64,000 nucleotides of DNA from an uncultured Pseudodesulfovibrio sp. GTDB lineage: Bacteria; Desulfobacterota; Desulfovibrionia; Desulfovibrionales; Desulfovibrionaceae. Below, one piece after another: positions 60,909-64,000 of the stretch; the first letter of the stretch is position 1, and every line of letters starts with the position of its first letter. The DNA is taken from assembly GCF_963664965.1 (NCBI RefSeq), contig NZ_OY761823.1, positions 3,428,001-3,492,000 on the forward strand. The letters run 5' to 3'. The notes under the pieces are model-generated. The model saw only the letters and a list, made by a program, of their open reading frames with translations, did not search any database and was not told where the DNA came from. The translations under genes and the position numbers were made by a program.

Positions 60909-61382
60909 CTATGATTCGATATATTTCACAACACGGGCGGGATTGCCCACGACAACAGCCTTTTCAGGCACATCTTCGACGACCACGGCACCGGCACCGA
61001 CAAGGGCACCTGCCCCGACCGTCACTCCCGGCAGAAGCACGGCCCCGGACCCGATGGACGCCCCCCGGCACACACGGGTGGGGATGACCGTCCAGTCGTC
61101 ATCGGTCAGCATGGTTCCGTCCTCGGCCGCAGCCTTGGGATATTTGTCGTTGGTAAACATGACCCCGTGTCCGATGAACACTTCATCTTCGATGGTCACG
61201 CCTTCACAAATGAAAGTATGCGAGGAAATCTTGCATCCCCGTCCGACTTCGGCATTCTTCTGAATTTCCACGAACGAGCCGATCTTGGCCCCATCCCCCA
61301 CGGAACATCCGTACAGGTTGATGAGGTCCGGCTGGGGCAGTTGCACCCCTTTCCCCAAAACAACGTCTTTGCTTACTGGCAT
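60909..61382 (-). CDS. Left-handed beta-helix N-acetyltransferase (WlbB/WbpD-like)
   Basis: Hexapeptide-repeat acetyltransferase of 157 residues, starting MPVSKDVVLGKGVQLPQPDL. Repeats such as CSVGDGAKIGSFVEIQKNAE and GASIGSGAVLLPGVTVGAGA form the beta-helix. The typical loop VMFTNDKYP is present. WlbB/WbpD proteins acetylate the 3-amino group of the uronic sugar. The ATG at 61382 has GGA eight bases upstream; a longer reading to 61475 lacks family similarity. Confidence 0.88.
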   Translation of the reverse strand: MPVSKDVVLGKGVQLPQPDLINLYGCSVGDGAKIGSFVEIQKNAEVGRGCKISSHTFICEGVTIEDEVFIGHGVMFTNDKYPKAAAEDGTMLTDDDWTVIPTRVCRGASIGSGAVLLPGVTVGAGALVGAGAVVVEDVPEKAVVVGNPARVVKYIES

Positions 61383-61768
61383 AACAATTTTCCGATAAAG
61401 TGTAGCCCCGGCTTCCTGTTCTTTAATGACAGCGAACACAGCTTTCAAGACAGCAACCTGCCAAACCATTCCCATAGAAGGTCCACAGTCAACCGGGACA
61501 GGATTGTTTTCAGCCAGACATGGCCTTGGGACGCTCCCCCGTGCCCGAAAAGACCGGATACCGGGGAAAGACAGTCAACCCTGAAACAACTGACATGGCC
61601 CGCCCCATGAGAGACGGCACGCCAGAGGGCGGTAAAATAGGCCGCGATCAGTGAATTGTCAATTGGGAGAACAGAAAGGGACTGCTCCTGAGCAGCGTTG
61701 AAAAACCAACCTGCACGACATCAAAAATCAAGCGTTGCAAAAACGTCCTCACACCGGAAGCACACCTT
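61383..61768. other. Intergenic region between the sugar genes and the GGDEF gene
   Basis: 386 bases without a gene that I can support. It should hold the promoter for the acetyltransferase-dehydrogenase-aminotransferase run. Near the right end an 8-bp hairpin (ACCGGAAG 61753-61760 with CTTCCGGT 61774-61781) overlaps the GGDEF stop codon, with only a weak U-tract, so its terminator role is doubtful. Confidence 0.6.
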
Positions 61769-64000
61769 CTACTCTTCCGGTTGGGCGAATGCGTAACTGC
61801 TTTTGCCGGACTTCTTGATCAAGTACATCGCTTCATCCGCCTTCTTTATGAGGATTTCCATATCAATTTCACCGCATTCGGCACCGCAGGTGGCAATCCC
61901 GACACTGGCTCCGATCTTCATCTGATGCTCCTCGAATTCATACGGCGCGGCAATTGCGGCAACCACCTTGCTTGCAACTTTTTCAGCATCCCTGTCTGAA
62001 GTCAGCTCAGACAAGACAATAAGGAATTCATCGCCTCCGACACGAGCGACCGTATCGACATGGCGCACACAGGACAAAAGGCGCTGCGCCGTTTCCTTGA
62101 GGACCGCATCACCGGCATCATGACCGAGCGTGTCGTTAACATTCTTGAAACCGTCCAGATCAACAAACATGACGGCAGCCACCATTTTCTTTCGTGTCGC
62201 CGTGGCAAGGGCCATGGCAATACGGTCCCTGGCAAGCCTGAGAGTCGGCAGGTCGGTCAACGTATCATGGGTTGCGAGATGACGGATTTTCTCCTCATTC
62301 CGCTTCTGCTCGGTGATATCCTTATGGGTTCCGGACATGAGCAAAGGTTTGCCGTCTTCGGTCCAAGTCGAAACCTTGCCGCGATCCAGTACCCATATCC
62401 AATCACCATTCCGGTGCTTCATACGGGCTTCGCATTCATAATATTCAAGTTCCCCGCTGAAATGCTTTTCCAGCAGCTCTCCGGACACTTTCAAATCATC
62501 TGGGTGGGCAAAATCCATCCATGTCTCGATAGTCGTCGGAGAAATCTCGGAAAGGGAATAGCCGACGATATTGGCCCACCGTTCATTGAATACGGTTTCC
62601 CCGGTCTGTACATTCCACTCCCACGTTCCGACATTGGTGCCGCGAATGATCGATGCAAGCCGCCTCCGCTGTGCAGCCAACTCCTCTGCCGCATGCTTGC
62701 GTTCGGTGATATCCCAGTTGACACCGGTCACCCGAAGCGGTTCGCCTTCCGCATTCCGCTCCACCTTTGCCGCAGCCTGAACGTGCTTATGCCCGCCATC
62801 TCCGGTAAGAATACGAAATTCAGTGTCAAAAGGCGCGGTCCCCTGCACAGCCTGCTCAAGAAGTGACTCAGCTGCTTCAGCATCATCCGGATGCAAAGCT
62901 TTTTTCCATGTCTCGTATTTGGGCACCACATCGGGCGGGAGATCGTAAATCTCGTACATCAATTCATCCCAACTCAATACGTCCGTCTGAATATCCCAAG
63001 TCCAGACTCCGACCTTTCCTGCCTTGGTAGCAAGAGACAGTCGGGATGATATCTGCCGCAGTTTGCCTTCTGCTTCCCGGCGTTCCTGAATCTCCTTTTC
63101 CAGCGAAGCCTGTGTCGAATAGGTTCTCCATGCTTCAGCATTCGCCTTCTGGAAAAAGTAAAGCACGAATGCAACCAGCAGAGACAGAAGCACCCCGATG
63201 GCTATGACCGCCAAAGCCAGCGGATTTCCCGTATTTTCAAAGAAAATATCCATCGGACGGCAACGAACTATCAATTGGTGCCCCATCAACTGGCGCTGCA
63301 CCACAGTGTCAAACGGTCCCGCCTTCAGGTCTTCCCAGCCACGCTGTTGATAAACCGGCACACCTGCCAGCTCGACGCGGAATTTCACGTCCGTCAAATG
63401 CTCATATTCTTCATTGACACGAAGCACCCCGTCCAGCCAGTCATGAGCACGAAAAACGGCAATGACGAATCCGTCAAAATCTCCCTGAACATAAATAGGA
63501 AAATACACCAAAAAGCCTTTTCCACCCTGTACAAGGTCAACAGGTTTCGACATGACAGGAATTCGTCCCACCTTGGCCTTCTCCAAAGCCCGACGTCGAT
63601 TTTCCTCAAATCCTAAATCGAGATTCACAGCCTGCTCATTACCGAACAGCGGGACAACCCACCGACTAAAATAATCTCTATCCACCCACTCGATGGCCTG
63701 AAAACCGGGAAGATCGTTTTGATAGGCCAGAGCATCCCGGACAAATTCCTCACGAGGGGTGCCTCCCCGGAATTCCCACCTCTCGACAATACGCTGCAAG
63801 GCAGGGATACGGGAATGCAGATCGATCTGAATATCCGCAGTATACAGCTTTGCACGCTCAAGAATGGTTTCACGCTGAAATGCCAATTGACTCTCATAAA
63901 GAAACCACCCCGCAATAAAGGACAGAATACAAAGCAGCCCACCGATCAAAGCTGGAAGCAAGATGATGTTTATTCGGGGGACAGAGGGTTTATTAGCCAT
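61769..64000 (-). CDS. CHASE-like/PAS-PAS-GGDEF membrane diguanylate cyclase
   Basis: Protein of 743 residues whose ATG is at the last bases of the window. An N-terminal membrane segment (IILLPALIGGLLCILSFIAG) precedes a CHASE-like periplasmic sensor (VYQQRGWEDL, PVDLVQGGKGFLVYFPIYVQ). A second membrane segment (LALAVIAIGVLLSLLVAFVL), two PAS/PAC repeats and a GGDEF domain follow. The GGDEF active site is ARVGGDEFLIV and the metal loop MFVDLDGFKNVND, so it is likely an active c-di-GMP synthase. A full ribosome site is outside the window. The substrate of the sensor is unknown. Confidence 0.9.
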   Translation of the reverse strand: MANKPSVPRINIILLPALIGGLLCILSFIAGWFLYESQLAFQRETILERAKLYTADIQIDLHSRIPALQRIVERWEFRGGTPREEFVRDALAYQNDLPGFQAIEWVDRDYFSRWVVPLFGNEQAVNLDLGFEENRRRALEKAKVGRIPVMSKPVDLVQGGKGFLVYFPIYVQGDFDGFVIAVFRAHDWLDGVLRVNEEYEHLTDVKFRVELAGVPVYQQRGWEDLKAGPFDTVVQRQLMGHQLIVRCRPMDIFFENTGNPLALAVIAIGVLLSLLVAFVLYFFQKANAEAWRTYSTQASLEKEIQERREAEGKLRQISSRLSLATKAGKVGVWTWDIQTDVLSWDELMYEIYDLPPDVVPKYETWKKALHPDDAEAAESLLEQAVQGTAPFDTEFRILTGDGGHKHVQAAAKVERNAEGEPLRVTGVNWDITERKHAAEELAAQRRRLASIIRGTNVGTWEWNVQTGETVFNERWANIVGYSLSEISPTTIETWMDFAHPDDLKVSGELLEKHFSGELEYYECEARMKHRNGDWIWVLDRGKVSTWTEDGKPLLMSGTHKDITEQKRNEEKIRHLATHDTLTDLPTLRLARDRIAMALATATRKKMVAAVMFVDLDGFKNVNDTLGHDAGDAVLKETAQRLLSCVRHVDTVARVGGDEFLIVLSELTSDRDAEKVASKVVAAIAAPYEFEEHQMKIGASVGIATCGAECGEIDMEILIKKADEAMYLIKKSGKSSYAFAQPEE

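Overview
The window reads as chromosome from a sulfate-reducing bacterium of the Desulfovibrionaceae (Desulfovibrio/Pseudodesulfovibrio type). The evidence is a soluble heterodisulfide-reductase (Hdr)-type redox operon with MvhD and FrhB-like partners, a large set of c-di-GMP proteins, FeoAB iron uptake, a CstA/ArsA operon and a moderately high GC content. This placement comes from gene content only. No rRNA, tRNA, CRISPR array or intact insertion sequence was seen.

Layout. 1-3.0 kb: potD-potA-potB polyamine ABC importer on the minus strand, cut by the left edge. 3.2-5.4 kb: DUF554 membrane protein, DUF190 PII-like protein and a Crp/Fnr regulator. 5.5-15.3 kb: an eight-gene minus-strand operon that starts with a small transposase-OrfA-like HTH protein, followed by hdrA, mvhD, an FrhB-like subunit, a 1142-residue double HdrA with a receiver domain inserted in it, hdrC, hdrB and a tandem universal stress protein. 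A 587-base gap with three copies of GTCTTG-N5-CAAGAC separates this operon from a divergent NtrC-type activator (15.9-17.3 kb). The receiver of that activator and the receiver inside HdrA both carry Gly where the phospho-accepting Asp should be.

17.5-27 kb: a Lap-like type I secretion system (TolC, LapB-type ABC exporter, HlyD/LapC adaptor). It comes with a LapG-type periplasmic protease gene that is frameshifted as given, and a membrane Cache-PAS-HD-GYP protein with degenerate metal ligands that may take the LapD role. A MATE exporter lies between TolC and the rest. 27.3-33.2 kb: TetR, RND adaptor, RND pump and a metallo-beta-lactamase-fold lipoprotein, behind paired palindromic operators. 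33.4-37.1 kb: a 123-bp hairpin-forming repeat, then cstA, two unknown genes and an ArsA/Get3-type ATPase. 37.4-39.9 kb: feoA-feoB with an upstream terminator and a Fur-box-like palindrome.

40-42 kb: a methyltransferase gene and a MarR gene sharing a palindromic operator motif, then Fur. 42-48.2 kb: a SiaD-A-B-C partner-switch/diguanylate cyclase module run together with a MoxR ATPase, a VWA/DUF2201 protein and an unknown gene. 48.5-51.1 kb: a polar amino-acid ABC importer whose permease carries a secreted N-terminal helical-repeat-like region. 51.3-61.4 kb: surface polysaccharide genes: LPG-synthase-like membrane protein, two DegT aminotransferases, an SDR epimerase, a FemAB-like protein, an AlgI/AlgX-type O-acetylation pair and a WlbA/WlbB/WlbC-like set for a diacetamido-uronic acid. 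61.8-64 kb: a CHASE-like/PAS/GGDEF diguanylate cyclase that starts at the right edge.

Overall theme: the central region couples redox metabolism with regulation, and the rest is dominated by cell-surface and biofilm functions (adhesin-type secretion, Sia signalling, several c-di-GMP proteins, polysaccharide acylation). The most unusual locus is the Hdr operon with its embedded phosphorylation-incompetent-looking receiver and divergent regulator.
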